From positions 19,590-83,589 of the forward strand of contig JANRIC010000107.1 of NCBI GenBank assembly GCA_033765345.1: a stretch of DNA of 64,000 bases, in the 5' to 3' direction. Below, piece after piece: positions 17,618-26,240 of the stretch (position 1 is its first letter; each line of letters starts with the position of its first letter). Under the pieces are notes generated by a model. The model ran no database searches. It worked only from the letters and a program-made list of their open reading frames with translations, and was not told the DNA's origin. The position numbers and the translations under genes are program-made. The stretch is from JANRIC01 sp033765345. Lineage in GTDB: Bacteria > Bacteroidota > Bacteroidia > Cytophagales > Microscillaceae.

Positions 17618-19534
17618 ATGAATAACAAAAAGAACTTTATTCTAGGTCTTGCTGCTCTGGTAAGTGCATTTTTGTTGAGCAATTGTACCAATCCCATTGC
17701 GGAAATGGTCAAATTAGCCAAAGATCAACAACTTACCGTTGACCCCAACCCTCTAGAATTGCATGGCTCACAGGTAGGCTTTACCATGTCGGCTAAATTG
17801 CCGGTAGCCATGATGAAAAAAGGAACTAAGTACACCCTCGAAGTATCTTACGTTCCAGGTGACATCGAAACTGTGGTAGATTTAAAGCCCATTGAAGAAA
17901 TCTCCAAAGACGCCATCAAAGTAGGTGCTATTCCTTTTGACGGTGACAAGTACCAAGGTCAAACCGAAGACCCCAAAGTTTCCAAAGAATTTTCCTTCGC
18001 TTACGAAGACAAATTCGAAACCGGCGGTCTGATGGTAAAAGGTATCGCTACCAAACTGAAAAACAACAAGTCCAAAGAATTTGGACCTGTAAGAATGCGC
18101 GTTGCCGATGGAGGTTTCGTAAAAGGAGTAGCTACTACCCAAAGACTGGTAAAAGGACCTGCTGATGGAATTAACCCCACAAGCGGTGAAACTCCTTTTG
18201 CGTACGCAGATCACGCTTTTACCGCAACAGGACCTACTACCGAAGAGTTTCCTATCTTCTTTAATCAGGGAAGTGCTGTGGTAATGCCTAACGTAGCTTC
18301 TAACAAGGCTGCTATGGATGTAGTATCAGGTCTTTTCACGGATACCGAAGTGCCTCCATTTGAAGCCAGCGGTACCAGCTCTCACTCTCCCGAAGGTAGT
18401 GAAGCCGTAAACACGCGTTTGGCTGATGACCGTGCTGTGGCACTTGAAAAAGCTTTCAAAGCAATGGTTTCTAAGTTTGATTATGCCAAGAAACAATTGG
18501 ACGCTTACAAATTCAACTTTGACAAAAAAGTACTTGGCGAAACTGTACCCGAATTCAACAGCCTGGTAGACCAAAGCTCTCTAAGCCCTGAGCAAAAAGC
18601 TGAGGCCAAAGAAATCCTAGGTCGTGACGGTGACTTCGTAGAAAACGAGCTTGAACTACACAACAAGCCTTACTACAAAACTCTTTTTGATGAGGTGTAT
18701 CCTAAACTGCGTTATGCCAAAACTGGCGTAAGCAAACCAGGTGCTACCAAATCTTTGGAGACTCTTTCTGCCATGGTAGCTCAAATCAAAGAAGGTAAAT
18801 TGACAGCCGACAAACTCACTGAATCTGAGTACCTGTACTCTGCTGCCAATACCCCTGATTTGGATGAAAGACTTTCTACCCTGCAAAAAGCTGCCGAAGT
18901 ATACCAAACCTGGAAAGTACACAACAACATCGGTGCTGCTTACCTGGATATGGCTCTCTTGAAAAGCGATATGTCTAAAGTAGACATGGCTATCCCTCAG
19001 TTTGAAGCCTCTATGGGCAAAAAAGAAACTGGTGAAGCTGCTTACAACCTGGCACTGGCTTATTCTATGAAAGGTGACAACGCCAAAATGGAAGAATACC
19101 TGCAAAAAGCTGCTAACTTAGGTAGTTCTGATGCCAACATCAGCAAACTGATCAACGGTGCTAAGGCTTATTTGGCGATCAAAGCTGCCGGTGCTCGTGA
19201 TGATGGCAAATACAAAGAAGCCGAAGACCTACTAGGAAATACCGTATCAACCAACCCTAATCTGTTCAACAAAGGTTTGGCTCAATTGCTACAAGGTACT
19301 AACTACGATGCGGCTGTTGCCAGCTTTACTTCTGCTGCTCAGAAAAATCCTAAAGATGCCAAAACTCAGTATGCTTTGGCGATCGCTTATGCTCGTAAAG
19401 GTGATGAAGGCAATATGGCTTCTGCCCTGAAAAAAGCTTGCGAAATGGATAGCAACTGGAAAACTAAAGCCGTAAAAGACGTGGAATTTGACAAGTTCAA
19501 AAACGCTCAAGGTTTCAAAGACGCAATCAAATAA
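17618..19534 (+). CDS. OmpA-like/TPR outer-membrane lipoprotein, probably highly expressed
   Basis: A 638-residue lipoprotein with signal and lipobox ALVSAFLLSNC (Cys 23). Residues about 25-170 are beta-rich. Residues about 205-290 resemble an OmpA-type peptidoglycan-binding domain: FFNQGSAVVMPN, then SPEGSEAVNTRLADDRA. The C-terminal 230 residues are TPR-like (YNLALAYSMKGDNAKMEEYL and YALAIAYARKGDEGNM). It would tie the outer membrane to peptidoglycan while presenting a TPR surface. Codon use here is unusually biased (AAA, GAA, CTG, GCT repeated), and a strong terminator follows directly. Both suggest high expression, which is inference. Confidence 0.8.
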   Translation: MNNKKNFILGLAALVSAFLLSNCTNPIAEMVKLAKDQQLTVDPNPLELHGSQVGFTMSAKLPVAMMKKGTKYTLEVSYVPGDIETVVDLKPIEEISKDAIKVGAIPFDGDKYQGQTEDPKVSKEFSFAYEDKFETGGLMVKGIATKLKNNKSKEFGPVRMRVADGGFVKGVATTQRLVKGPADGINPTSGETPFAYADHAFTATGPTTEEFPIFFNQGSAVVMPNVASNKAAMDVVSGLFTDTEVPPFEASGTSSHSPEGSEAVNTRLADDRAVALEKAFKAMVSKFDYAKKQLDAYKFNFDKKVLGETVPEFNSLVDQSSLSPEQKAEAKEILGRDGDFVENELELHNKPYYKTLFDEVYPKLRYAKTGVSKPGATKSLETLSAMVAQIKEGKLTADKLTESEYLYSAANTPDLDERLSTLQKAAEVYQTWKVHNNIGAAYLDMALLKSDMSKVDMAIPQFEASMGKKETGEAAYNLALAYSMKGDNAKMEEYLQKAANLGSSDANISKLINGAKAYLAIKAAGARDDGKYKEAEDLLGNTVSTNPNLFNKGLAQLLQGTNYDAAVASFTSAAQKNPKDAKTQYALAIAYARKGDEGNMASALKKACEMDSNWKTKAVKDVEFDKFKNAQGFKDAIK

Positions 19535-19555
19535 TTGTCTTTAAAATATTTTCTC

Positions 19556-19590
19556 AAAAGCTCACTCGTTTAGGGTGGGCTTTTTTATTT
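19556..19590 (+). terminator. Rho-independent terminator of the OmpA/TPR lipoprotein gene
   Basis: AAGCTCAC (19558-19565) pairs with GTGGGCTT (19575-19582), including one G-T pair, and is followed by six or more T residues. It begins 22 bases after the stop codon. Confidence 0.8.
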
Positions 19591-19699
19591 TTGGGAGATA
19601 GTGAAAATCTACCTGATCCTTTTAATCATGGTATAATTTGCATTTGTAAGTTTAAATACCTAACTTTATTCAGTAAAAAACTAAACTACACAAAAAATA

Positions 19700-20305
19700 A
19701 TGCACGAAACTTCCGAATTAAATGTCTCTCAAGATATATTGGATACTTTCCTCTATGAAACTATCGAGGGAATACCCTTTTATTACAAAAGATATAAGGA
19801 AGTACTTCGAGGACATAAAACACCAGAAGAAATTATGGGAAGTAGTACACTTCAATCGCTGCTCATTTCACGCATATTACGTTTCTTATATAAGAATTTA
19901 GATGAAGATAAATATGAAATCCTAACCAACGAAGCCGGTCTGCATCTGGGACTAAAAAATAATCTTGCCCTCGATATTGCCATTTTTGAATTCGCAACAC
20001 TTTCTCAAGAGCCATTGGATGATACTTATACGCAGGTAATTCCTCTCATAGTGATTGAAGTAGATAATAAAATAGAAGCAGAAAATTTTTCCGACTCCGC
20101 AGATTATTATTATCTTAAAACTCAAAAGTTACTGGATGCAGGAGTAGAAAAAGTAATATGGATTACCCACAAAGTCCCCAAAGTAACCCTGGCAACCCCT
20201 CAACAAGACTGGATTACCTCCAACTGGAATAAAGAAATAGAATTATTGCCTGATATTCGCTTTTCAGTGAATGGGCTATTGAATGCATGGAAAATATCTT
20301 CTTGA
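19700..20305 (+). CDS. Uma2 family PD-(D/E)XK nuclease-like protein
   Basis: A 201-residue protein of the DUF820/Uma2 type. LALDIAIFE gives the Asp of a PD-(D/E)XK core, and VIPLIVIEVDNK gives the E-x-D/K strand, with an Asp-Asn-Lys in place of the common E-V-x-S. The rest (HKTPEEIMGSSTLQSLLISRI near residue 36) matches the family's N-terminal helices. Uma2 proteins are predicted endonucleases, often present in many copies and with no known job. It is transcribed alone, after the terminator at 19590. Confidence 0.75.
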   Translation: MHETSELNVSQDILDTFLYETIEGIPFYYKRYKEVLRGHKTPEEIMGSSTLQSLLISRILRFLYKNLDEDKYEILTNEAGLHLGLKNNLALDIAIFEFATLSQEPLDDTYTQVIPLIVIEVDNKIEAENFSDSADYYYLKTQKLLDAGVEKVIWITHKVPKVTLATPQQDWITSNWNKEIELLPDIRFSVNGLLNAWKISS

Positions 20306-20533
20306 TACTTCTAAATTATTACAAGTATCTGAAGCCTTGTGTAGCGTCCATAACATAATAACGGTTTGCTTCATTTGTAATCTCATACCATACCTGGATG
20401 CCCTCGCCAAACAAGCTCTACCTCATCAAACAAAGCAAAAAATCTCTCCTATATTTTCACCCCAATACCAAATTCTTTATTAAATTGCCCAATATTTATT
20501 GATATACTAAAATCAATCCTAGACAATAAAAAC

Positions 20534-21517
20534 ATGATGAAACAAGTACAGTTCCGCGAAGCCCTCCGCGAAGCCATAACCGAAGAAATGCGCCGGGATG
20601 AAAATGTATTTTTAATGGGAGAAGAAGTAGCAGAATATAATGGAGCTTATAAAGTCAGCCAGGGAATGCTTGATGAGTTTGGTCCTGATCGTATCATTGA
20701 TACCCCTATCGCCGAATTAGGTTTTGCAGGTATTGGCGTAGGTGCCGCTATGAATGGACTGAGACCCATCATAGAATTTATGACTTTTAACTTTTCGTTG
20801 GTAGCCATCGATCAAGTAATCAACAGTGCTGCCAAGATGATGTCTATGTCCGGCGGGCAATTCTCCGTGCCTATTGTATTCAGAGGCCCCACCGGAAACG
20901 CCGGTATGCTTAGTTCTCAGCACTCTCAAAACTTTGAAAACTGGTACGCCAACTGCCCCGGACTCAAGGTGGTCGTTCCCTCCAACCCTTATGATGCCAA
21001 AGGTCTGCTCAAAACATCTATCCGCGATAACGATCCGGTTATTTTTATGGAATCAGAGCTGATGTACGGCGACAAGGGCGAAATCCCCGAAGAAGAATAT
21101 CTTATCCCTATCGGAGTAGCCGACATCAAAAGACCTGGTACCGATGTGACGATTGTTTCTTTCGGTAAAATGATGAAAGTAGCACTGGAAGCTGCAGATG
21201 AACTGGCAAAAATGAACGTATCTGCCGAAGTGATTGATCTGCGTTCGGTGCGCCCGATTGATTATGCTGCGGTGGTAAACTCTGTCAAAAAAACCAATCG
21301 CCTGGTGATTGTTGAAGAGGCTTGGCCACTGGCTGCCATTTCTTCAGAGATCGCTTACCACGTCCAAAAACACGCTTTTGATTATCTGGATGCCCCCATT
21401 CATCGCATCAACAGCATGGATGTGCCGCTACCTTATGCTCCTACGCTCATTGATGTGATTCTACCCAATGTAGTGCGTACCGTAAAGGCAGCGAAGGCGG
21501 TGTTGTATTTGAGCTGA
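20534..21517 (+). CDS. pdhB: Pyruvate dehydrogenase E1 component, beta subunit
   Basis: A 327-residue transketolase-like E1 beta subunit. MGEEVAEYNGAYKVSQG, DTPIAELGFAGIGVGAAM and FRGPTGNAGMLSSQHSQ are family signatures, and the C-terminal transketolase domain carries the conserved DLRSVRPID. It combines with E1 alpha and thiamine diphosphate to decarboxylate pyruvate, feeding acetyl groups to E2. The alpha subunit and E2/E3 are not in this window, so the complex is encoded at dispersed sites. Two adjacent ATG codons (20534, 20537) are possible starts. Confidence 0.93.
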   Translation: MMKQVQFREALREAITEEMRRDENVFLMGEEVAEYNGAYKVSQGMLDEFGPDRIIDTPIAELGFAGIGVGAAMNGLRPIIEFMTFNFSLVAIDQVINSAAKMMSMSGGQFSVPIVFRGPTGNAGMLSSQHSQNFENWYANCPGLKVVVPSNPYDAKGLLKTSIRDNDPVIFMESELMYGDKGEIPEEEYLIPIGVADIKRPGTDVTIVSFGKMMKVALEAADELAKMNVSAEVIDLRSVRPIDYAAVVNSVKKTNRLVIVEEAWPLAAISSEIAYHVQKHAFDYLDAPIHRINSMDVPLPYAPTLIDVILPNVVRTVKAAKAVLYLS

Positions 21518-21656
21518 TAGAAAAAAATCACGGTCATATACAAGTAAAAGCACTAATCTGAAAATTTAATGTTTTCAAAGAGAATTATCAAAAAATAGCT
21601 CGTATAAAACAAACTGACTAGATTAGACAATCAAATTATACGACTTCTACCGCTCC

Positions 21657-21728
21657 TTCGGATTTGAAATCCGAAACAGCCTGAATATCCCTGACAGCCA
21701 CCGGGTCGCTTAATGCGATCTTGTGGCT
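21657..21728. repeat. Two adjacent palindromes, REP-like
   Basis: First, a 19-base odd palindrome at 21657-21675 (TTCGGATTT-G-AAATCCGAA). Twenty bases later a hairpin has AGCCAC (21696-21701) pairing with GTGGCT (21723-21728) and an inner GGTCGC/GCGATC-type stem around TTAAT. The second hairpin overlaps the GTG proposed as the start of the next gene. It looks like a repetitive extragenic palindrome. Confidence 0.65.
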
Positions 21729-22913
21729 AAAAATGAACAGAAGAACCTCTTTTTCCACGTGCCAGTGCCCAATATCATCCTTGCTTCAGTACTCAAACCC
21801 GTCCAAGACCCACGCCTGAATGCCAAGATTGCACAGACTATTCATCATTATTTTCCAGATTATATGATTTATATGCTGGCACACGGAGGCAAGCAGAAAA
21901 AGATAACGGAGCATCAAACCAAACCTGCGCCTGAGGATGAGTACATCATCCAACAGCCGATTTTTCATTTTTCAAGGCTCCACCCTGCAAGATTTTGGGC
22001 AAATCTGCTATTTTTTAGGCACTTGCTAAAGATCAAGCCAAAGCTGATCATTATAGCTACCTTTGAGTTGCTCCCGGCCGCAGTTTTGTATAAAATATGG
22101 AAGAAAGTACCCCTGATTTATGATGTACAAGAGAATTATTACCGAAATATTACCTACACAAGCGTTTTTCCGCCTTTGATACGGCATGTATTGGCTTTTG
22201 GTCTAAAGGCGATAGAGCGACTGGCACATTCTTTTATCAATCATTATTTATTGGCAGAGGATTGTTATTTGGAAGAAATGCCTTATTTGCGCCCCAAAAG
22301 TACCGTGATTGCCAATAAATTTTTAAAAAAAGCTATTCAAGATATTTCCAACAAAAAACCAGGGTTTTGCTTTCTCTACTGCGGTACTATTTCGGCAGAA
22401 TACGGAGTGTTTAGGGCTTTGAAATTTATTCAAAATTTTAGAAAAGTTTGTCCCAAAACCCAGCTCAAAATCGTCGGATTTTGCCCTCGTAAAGCCGATT
22501 GGCTTCTTTTGAAAAAACATACAGATCATCTGGATTTTGTAGAAATACAGGGAGGCGAGCAAATCATACCCCACGATCTTGTGCTGGAAGCTATGCAAGA
22601 AGCCGATTTTTTGCTGATGCCTTATTATCTCAATAAAAGCGTGGCGCAACGTATCCCAACCAAACTTTATGAAGCCCTTGCTTTGAAAGTGCCCATGCTT
22701 ATCCAGCCCAATGCCTACTGGCAAAAATATTTGGATCAATATTCCTTTCAGGCAGCTTTGTGGGTGGACTTTGATAATTGGAGTAACCTGCAAGATATTT
22801 ATCAACAACTCCAAACCAGGAGTTTTTACCAAAATAACCCTGAAATACAGGGAATCTACTGGGAAGAAGAAGCAGAAAAACTTTATGAAGTATTGAAAAA
22901 ATATTTAAATTAA
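21723..22913 (+). CDS. GT-B glycosyltransferase (family 4-like)
   Basis: A 396-residue protein. IILASVLKPVQDPRLNAKI is the usual start of the N-terminal Rossmann domain in this GT4-like group. FCFLYCGTISAEYGVFRAL opens the second domain, and IPTKLYEALALKVPML is the C-terminal donor-binding segment with its conserved E. It should use a nucleotide sugar for surface glycan or glycolipid synthesis. The start is unsure: an in-frame stop at 21711 leaves GTG 21723, inside a hairpin, or GTG codons about ten residues later. It converges with the GNAT/hydrolase gene. Confidence 0.8.
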   Translation: MAKNEQKNLFFHVPVPNIILASVLKPVQDPRLNAKIAQTIHHYFPDYMIYMLAHGGKQKKITEHQTKPAPEDEYIIQQPIFHFSRLHPARFWANLLFFRHLLKIKPKLIIIATFELLPAAVLYKIWKKVPLIYDVQENYYRNITYTSVFPPLIRHVLAFGLKAIERLAHSFINHYLLAEDCYLEEMPYLRPKSTVIANKFLKKAIQDISNKKPGFCFLYCGTISAEYGVFRALKFIQNFRKVCPKTQLKIVGFCPRKADWLLLKKHTDHLDFVEIQGGEQIIPHDLVLEAMQEADFLLMPYYLNKSVAQRIPTKLYEALALKVPMLIQPNAYWQKYLDQYSFQAALWVDFDNWSNLQDIYQQLQTRSFYQNNPEIQGIYWEEEAEKLYEVLKKYLN

Positions 22914-22915
22914 AC

Positions 22916-22954
22916 CTCAAAACGCTGGTTTAAGTGAAGAACCAGAGCTTTGAG
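22916..22954. terminator. Hairpin between convergent genes
   Basis: CTCAAA...CTGGTT (22916-22930) pairs with AACCAG...TTTGAG (22940-22954) with a three-base internal loop. It starts two bases after the glycosyltransferase stop. There is no clear T-run, so the terminator role is tentative. Confidence 0.45.
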
Positions 22955-22996
22955 AACGCTTCAAGCCTAGTGGAAAAATCTTCAATCATTCAAATC

Positions 22997-24538
22997 TTAG
23001 TCCTTCCCAATCCATTTCAACTCGAAGAGATCAGTACGGCGATCCATAAGATTGCGAACCGTGCCATTGAGGTGTAATTCTTTGAGCAAATCCAGGTCTA
23101 CGTCAGCGATGAGGGTCATTTCATTGTTGGGGGTACCTTCGGCGATGATGGCGTTTTGGGGAAAGGCAAAATCCGAAGGCGAGAAAATAGCCGATTGAGA
23201 GAACTGCAAGTCCATATTGATTGCCTTAGGCACCTGCCCCACGCTACCTGCCAGTACGACATAACATTCATTCTCAATGGCGCGTGCTTGAGAGCAGTAG
23301 CGCACCCGATGGTAGCCACTTTGTAGATCAGTAGAAGAAGGCACAAAAAGAATCTTCATACCCTGGTCTGCTAGGATGCGGCTGAGTTCGGGAAATTCGG
23401 AATCGTAGCAGATTAGGATGCCGATCTTTCCTACATCGGTATCAAATACCTGAAGCTTGTGCCCGCCTTTCATCCCCCATTCGTTGACTTCGGTGGGGGT
23501 AGGATGGATTTTGTACTGCTCTCCATAGGTGCCGTCGCGGCGGCAGAGATAGGACACATTAAAAAGATCACCGTTTTGGTAAAGGGGGAGGCTTCCAGCG
23601 ATGATGTTGATGTTGTATTCTAGGGCGTACTGCAACATACGCTGTTTGATATCTTCGGTAAATTCGGACAGTTTGCGGACGGCTTCAGCGGCGTTCATCT
23701 CGTTGAATTCCGACATCAGCGGTGCGTTAAATAATTCTGGAAAAAGCACAAAATCAGCTTTGTAATTACTGACGGCATCCACAAAAAATTCTACATTCTC
23801 AAAAAAAGCTTCCAAAGAATTAGCTCGGCGCATAAGCCATTGCACGACTCCGATTCGAACCCAGGTTTTTTTGGCTCCGATGACCTTTTCTTTTCTTTGA
23901 TAATAAATATTGTTCCATTCAATCAGTGTCGCATAGGCTTCTGAATCGGTATCACCAGGTAAGTAATTTGTCAGTATTTTTCGAACGTGGAAGTCATTGC
24001 CAAGCTGGAAGGTCAGTACGGGGTCATAAATTTCTTTGGATTTGACCTTGTCGATGTATTGTTTGGGCGTAAAATCTTTGGAATGTAAGTGATAGTTGGG
24101 CATTCTGCCCCCGGCTACAATGGCTTTCAGGTTGAGGTTTTCGCAGATTTCTTTGCGGGCATCGTAGAGTCTTCGCCCGAGGCGCATACCCTGATAGTCG
24201 GGATGCACGCCAATCTCAATGCCGTACAGGATATTGCCTTTGGGATTGTGGGTAGAAAAGCTACCATTGCCTACAATCTCAAAATAGCTGTGGTCATCGT
24301 CAAAATCATTTTCATCCAAAAGAATGGAAAGCGCAAAAGCCACAACTTTTCCTTTATCTTCAATGCAAATTTGCCCTTCGGGAAATATTTTTAGAAGTTT
24401 TCGAATATAATGATATTCCCAAATACCCATATTCTGATAAATATCTCGGGTGATTTCCTTGATATCGTTATAATCCTTCAGTTGTAGATTACGAAGTAAA
24501 AGTACGTGCTCGGTAGTTTCTTTTGCGATCTGTGTCAT
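22997..24538 (-). CDS. Bifunctional GNAT acetyltransferase / carbon-nitrogen hydrolase
   Basis: A 513-residue fusion. The N-terminal 200 residues form a GNAT domain with the acetyl-CoA loop in IGVHPDYQGMRLGRRLYDAR (about 110-128). From about residue 225 it is a nitrilase-superfamily hydrolase: Glu in LFPELFNAP, Lys in QYKIHPTPTE, and the nucleophilic Cys in ILICYDSEFPE. Such fusions are widespread in Bacteroidota; the substrate (an amide or a polyamine-like amine) is unproven. A promoter-like TATCTTTG lies 8 bases upstream of the ATG and a terminator on the same strand just beyond that, so it is its own unit. Confidence 0.88.
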   Translation of the reverse strand: MTQIAKETTEHVLLLRNLQLKDYNDIKEITRDIYQNMGIWEYHYIRKLLKIFPEGQICIEDKGKVVAFALSILLDENDFDDDHSYFEIVGNGSFSTHNPKGNILYGIEIGVHPDYQGMRLGRRLYDARKEICENLNLKAIVAGGRMPNYHLHSKDFTPKQYIDKVKSKEIYDPVLTFQLGNDFHVRKILTNYLPGDTDSEAYATLIEWNNIYYQRKEKVIGAKKTWVRIGVVQWLMRRANSLEAFFENVEFFVDAVSNYKADFVLFPELFNAPLMSEFNEMNAAEAVRKLSEFTEDIKQRMLQYALEYNINIIAGSLPLYQNGDLFNVSYLCRRDGTYGEQYKIHPTPTEVNEWGMKGGHKLQVFDTDVGKIGILICYDSEFPELSRILADQGMKILFVPSSTDLQSGYHRVRYCSQARAIENECYVVLAGSVGQVPKAINMDLQFSQSAIFSPSDFAFPQNAIIAEGTPNNEMTLIADVDLDLLKELHLNGTVRNLMDRRTDLFELKWIGKD

Positions 24539-24545
24539 AATACTA

Positions 24546-24553
24546 CAAAGATA
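24546..24553 (-). promoter_or_regulatory. -7 promoter element for the GNAT/hydrolase gene
   Basis: The minus strand reads TATCTTTG, an exact TAnnTTTG match, only 8 bases before the ATG, so the transcript may have almost no leader. The upstream terminator at 24571-24605 makes a separate promoter here likely. Confidence 0.5.
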
Positions 24554-24570
24554 GAAGACTAGGGGAGATA

Positions 24571-24605
24571 ATAAAAAAAAGCATCCCCAAATAAGAGAAT
24601 GCTTA
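24571..24605 (-). terminator. Minus-strand rho-independent terminator
   Basis: On the minus strand AAGCATTCTC pairs with GGGGATGCTT (some G-T pairs) around a six-base loop, followed by a long run of T. It would stop read-through from the YceI gene side into the GNAT/hydrolase gene. Confidence 0.7.
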
Positions 24606-24772
24606 AGATATATTTTTTAAAAATTTGATACGGCTTTTTTTAGGGGTAGTGTTTAACAAGTAATGCTGTGTATTCAAAAAGGGGTTTTGTGTCTTCACAA
24701 AACCGCTCATTTTTTTTATAGGCGCATTACATCCTTAATACTGCCTTTTGGATTTACAACTCAAGAAGTATA

Positions 24773-24865
24773 AATTAAATAAAGTGTCATTTTGAATTAT
24801 TAAGTATTTGATTATCAGTATCTTACTTAATTATTCATTGTCAATTATTCATTATCCATTCCTAA
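24773..24865. repeat. Dispersed intergenic repeat, copy A
   Basis: Collinear, without gaps, with 54213-54305: by eye about three quarters of positions match, with the best block AATTAAATAAAGT...ATTATCA. Both copies are intergenic and AT-rich. Confidence 0.5.
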
Positions 24866-24881
24866 GCAGGCCTGGGCATAA

Positions 24882-25598
24882 TTATTTGCCAGCTTCTACA
24901 TAAATTTCAAGGAACACATTGTTATAAATAGCTTTGTCGCCGATAATGCTCCCGTATTTGATGTCATAATCCAATCTTTTGAAAGAGAAGAAACCATTTT
25001 CCTTGATAGATTTGTCATTGGCTTCGTTATCTGCGGCGATATTACTGAAATCACCTTTGACGGTACGCGCCATGATTTTATCACCTTCAGCTTTTACAAA
25101 AGCTTTGAACTGTACTGGCTTGGTGACACCTTTAACAGTCAGATTGGCATCTACGATATATTCCAATGCTTTGTCAGAAGTAGCTTGTTTGCCTGTTTTT
25201 TTGGCTTTGGTAATCACCAGTTCGGCAGTAGTAAAAACTTTTGCACTTGCATCAGGTACTTCTCCACCACGGCCTACACTGGCATCTATTCCGAAGAAAT
25301 CCTGTGATTTGAGGTGATTTAATAAAGAAATGTATCCTTTGCTTCCTTTTTCAAGGTCAGTAACATCCATAGAAGTCATATCTACGACAATTTTACCTCC
25401 GGTAAGTGTCCCTTTGTTGATATCGAGGCTTCCTTCTTTGATTTTTACAGTTCCGGTATGCATTCCACCCACTTTGTAGGCAGTCCAGGTAATGACACTT
25501 TTATCGGTATCTACTTTGTAAGGGGCTACCACGTGATTAAGTACAAAAGCACTTGTTAATAAAAATAAAGCTCCAAAAATCAGACTTGTTGTTTTCAT
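24882..25598 (-). CDS. YceI family periplasmic protein
   Basis: A 238-residue protein with a signal peptide (TSLIFGALFLLTSAFVLNHV). Residues from about 28 form the YceI lipocalin-like barrel: YKVDTDKSVITWTAYKVGG, then HTGTVKIKEG, then NLTVKGVTKPVQF near 160. E. coli YceI binds isoprenoids, and the fold is a lipid-binding barrel. In Bacteroidota YceI genes are common without a set function. It is transcribed alone. Confidence 0.9.
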   Translation of the reverse strand: MKTTSLIFGALFLLTSAFVLNHVVAPYKVDTDKSVITWTAYKVGGMHTGTVKIKEGSLDINKGTLTGGKIVVDMTSMDVTDLEKGSKGYISLLNHLKSQDFFGIDASVGRGGEVPDASAKVFTTAELVITKAKKTGKQATSDKALEYIVDANLTVKGVTKPVQFKAFVKAEGDKIMARTVKGDFSNIAADNEANDKSIKENGFFSFKRLDYDIKYGSIIGDKAIYNNVFLEIYVEAGK

Positions 25599-25700
25599 AG
25601 TATTAGAGACTGTTTTGAGATTTGAGACTACAATTTAGGAAGTTTAAACATCTTTTAAAGATTAAAAAGTCTATTTAACACATTTTTAACGATCATAAGT

Positions 25701-25742
25701 AGTCCATAGAAATTAGTCGATAGTCCATAGCAAATTCAATTG
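25701..25742. repeat. Two 21-bp units sharing AGTCCATAG
   Basis: AGTCCATAG begins at 25701 and again at 25722, exactly 21 bases apart, each followed by one variable base and AA. Only two units are present. Similar words occur at 10968-10998 and 26220-26236. Confidence 0.4.
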
Positions 25743-25799
25743 TTCGGTTATTATATGAAAATAACTCATATCAACTAATTATAGGCAACTACTTATATT

Positions 25800-26192
25800 T
25801 TATTGTGCAGCCAGCCAAGCTTTTCCCTGCTCCATGTTGCAGAAGATTTTGATTTGTGAAGTGCCTATCTTTTTGATCAGGTCATTGGTGGCAAATTTGG
25901 TAAATACATCATCTGAGCAGGTCAGTACGCCGTATCGAAACCCGGCTTTGTTAGCAGTGGGAATCCATTCTTTGGCAATCCAATCATTGGCATCTGTAAA
26001 AGTACCTTGGATAGCGCGCATATCCATAAAAATCTTGGAGAGCGACTTTTTGCTTAAAAGCTCGAGGACTTTATCCATCCCCGATTTAAGTTGATCGGCA
26101 TTCTGGTAGCTGTACCAGACCACTTCCACCCAGTTTTGGTCGGTGTTGTGTTCAATTTTTACGAAACGTTCTTGAAAAAATACTTCTGACAT
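25800..26192 (-). CDS. STAS/SpoIIAA-like hypothetical protein
   Basis: A 130-residue cytoplasmic protein without signal or membrane segment. The pattern (beta strand VEVVWYSYQ, helix, strand KIFMDMRAIQG, long helix, strand FRYGVLTCS, helix, strand IKIFCN, final helix) is that of the SpoIIAA-like / STAS-SEC14 fold seen in many small Bacteroidota proteins. No phospho-acceptor serine can be fixed and no anti-sigma partner is nearby. Function unknown. It is upstream, on the same strand, of the nitrilase gene with about 50 bases between. Confidence 0.55.
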   Translation of the reverse strand: MSEVFFQERFVKIEHNTDQNWVEVVWYSYQNADQLKSGMDKVLELLSKKSLSKIFMDMRAIQGTFTDANDWIAKEWIPTANKAGFRYGVLTCSDDVFTKFATNDLIKKIGTSQIKIFCNMEQGKAWLAAQ

Positions 26193-26240
26193 ATGTGTAT
26201 AATTTTGATGATCAATATATAATGGACAATGGACTAAAAA

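Larger units (their letters stand above)
24539..24881. other. Intergenic region with promoter, terminator, hairpin and a dispersed repeat
   Basis: A 343-base non-coding stretch. It contains the promoter element of the downstream gene, a minus-strand terminator (24571-24605), a 9-bp perfect hairpin GGTTTTGTG/CACAAAACC at 24683-24704, and a roughly 90-base AT-rich copy of a repeat also found at 54213. I see no coding potential. Confidence 0.6.

Noticed and set aside
20283..20483. 66-codon open frame after the Uma2 gene
   Set aside because: It starts inside the Uma2 gene out of frame; composition is that of untranslated DNA.
21657..21728. Possible tRNA gene, because of stacked hairpins
   Set aside because: The arms do not form a cloverleaf, and the T-loop and acceptor sequences are missing.
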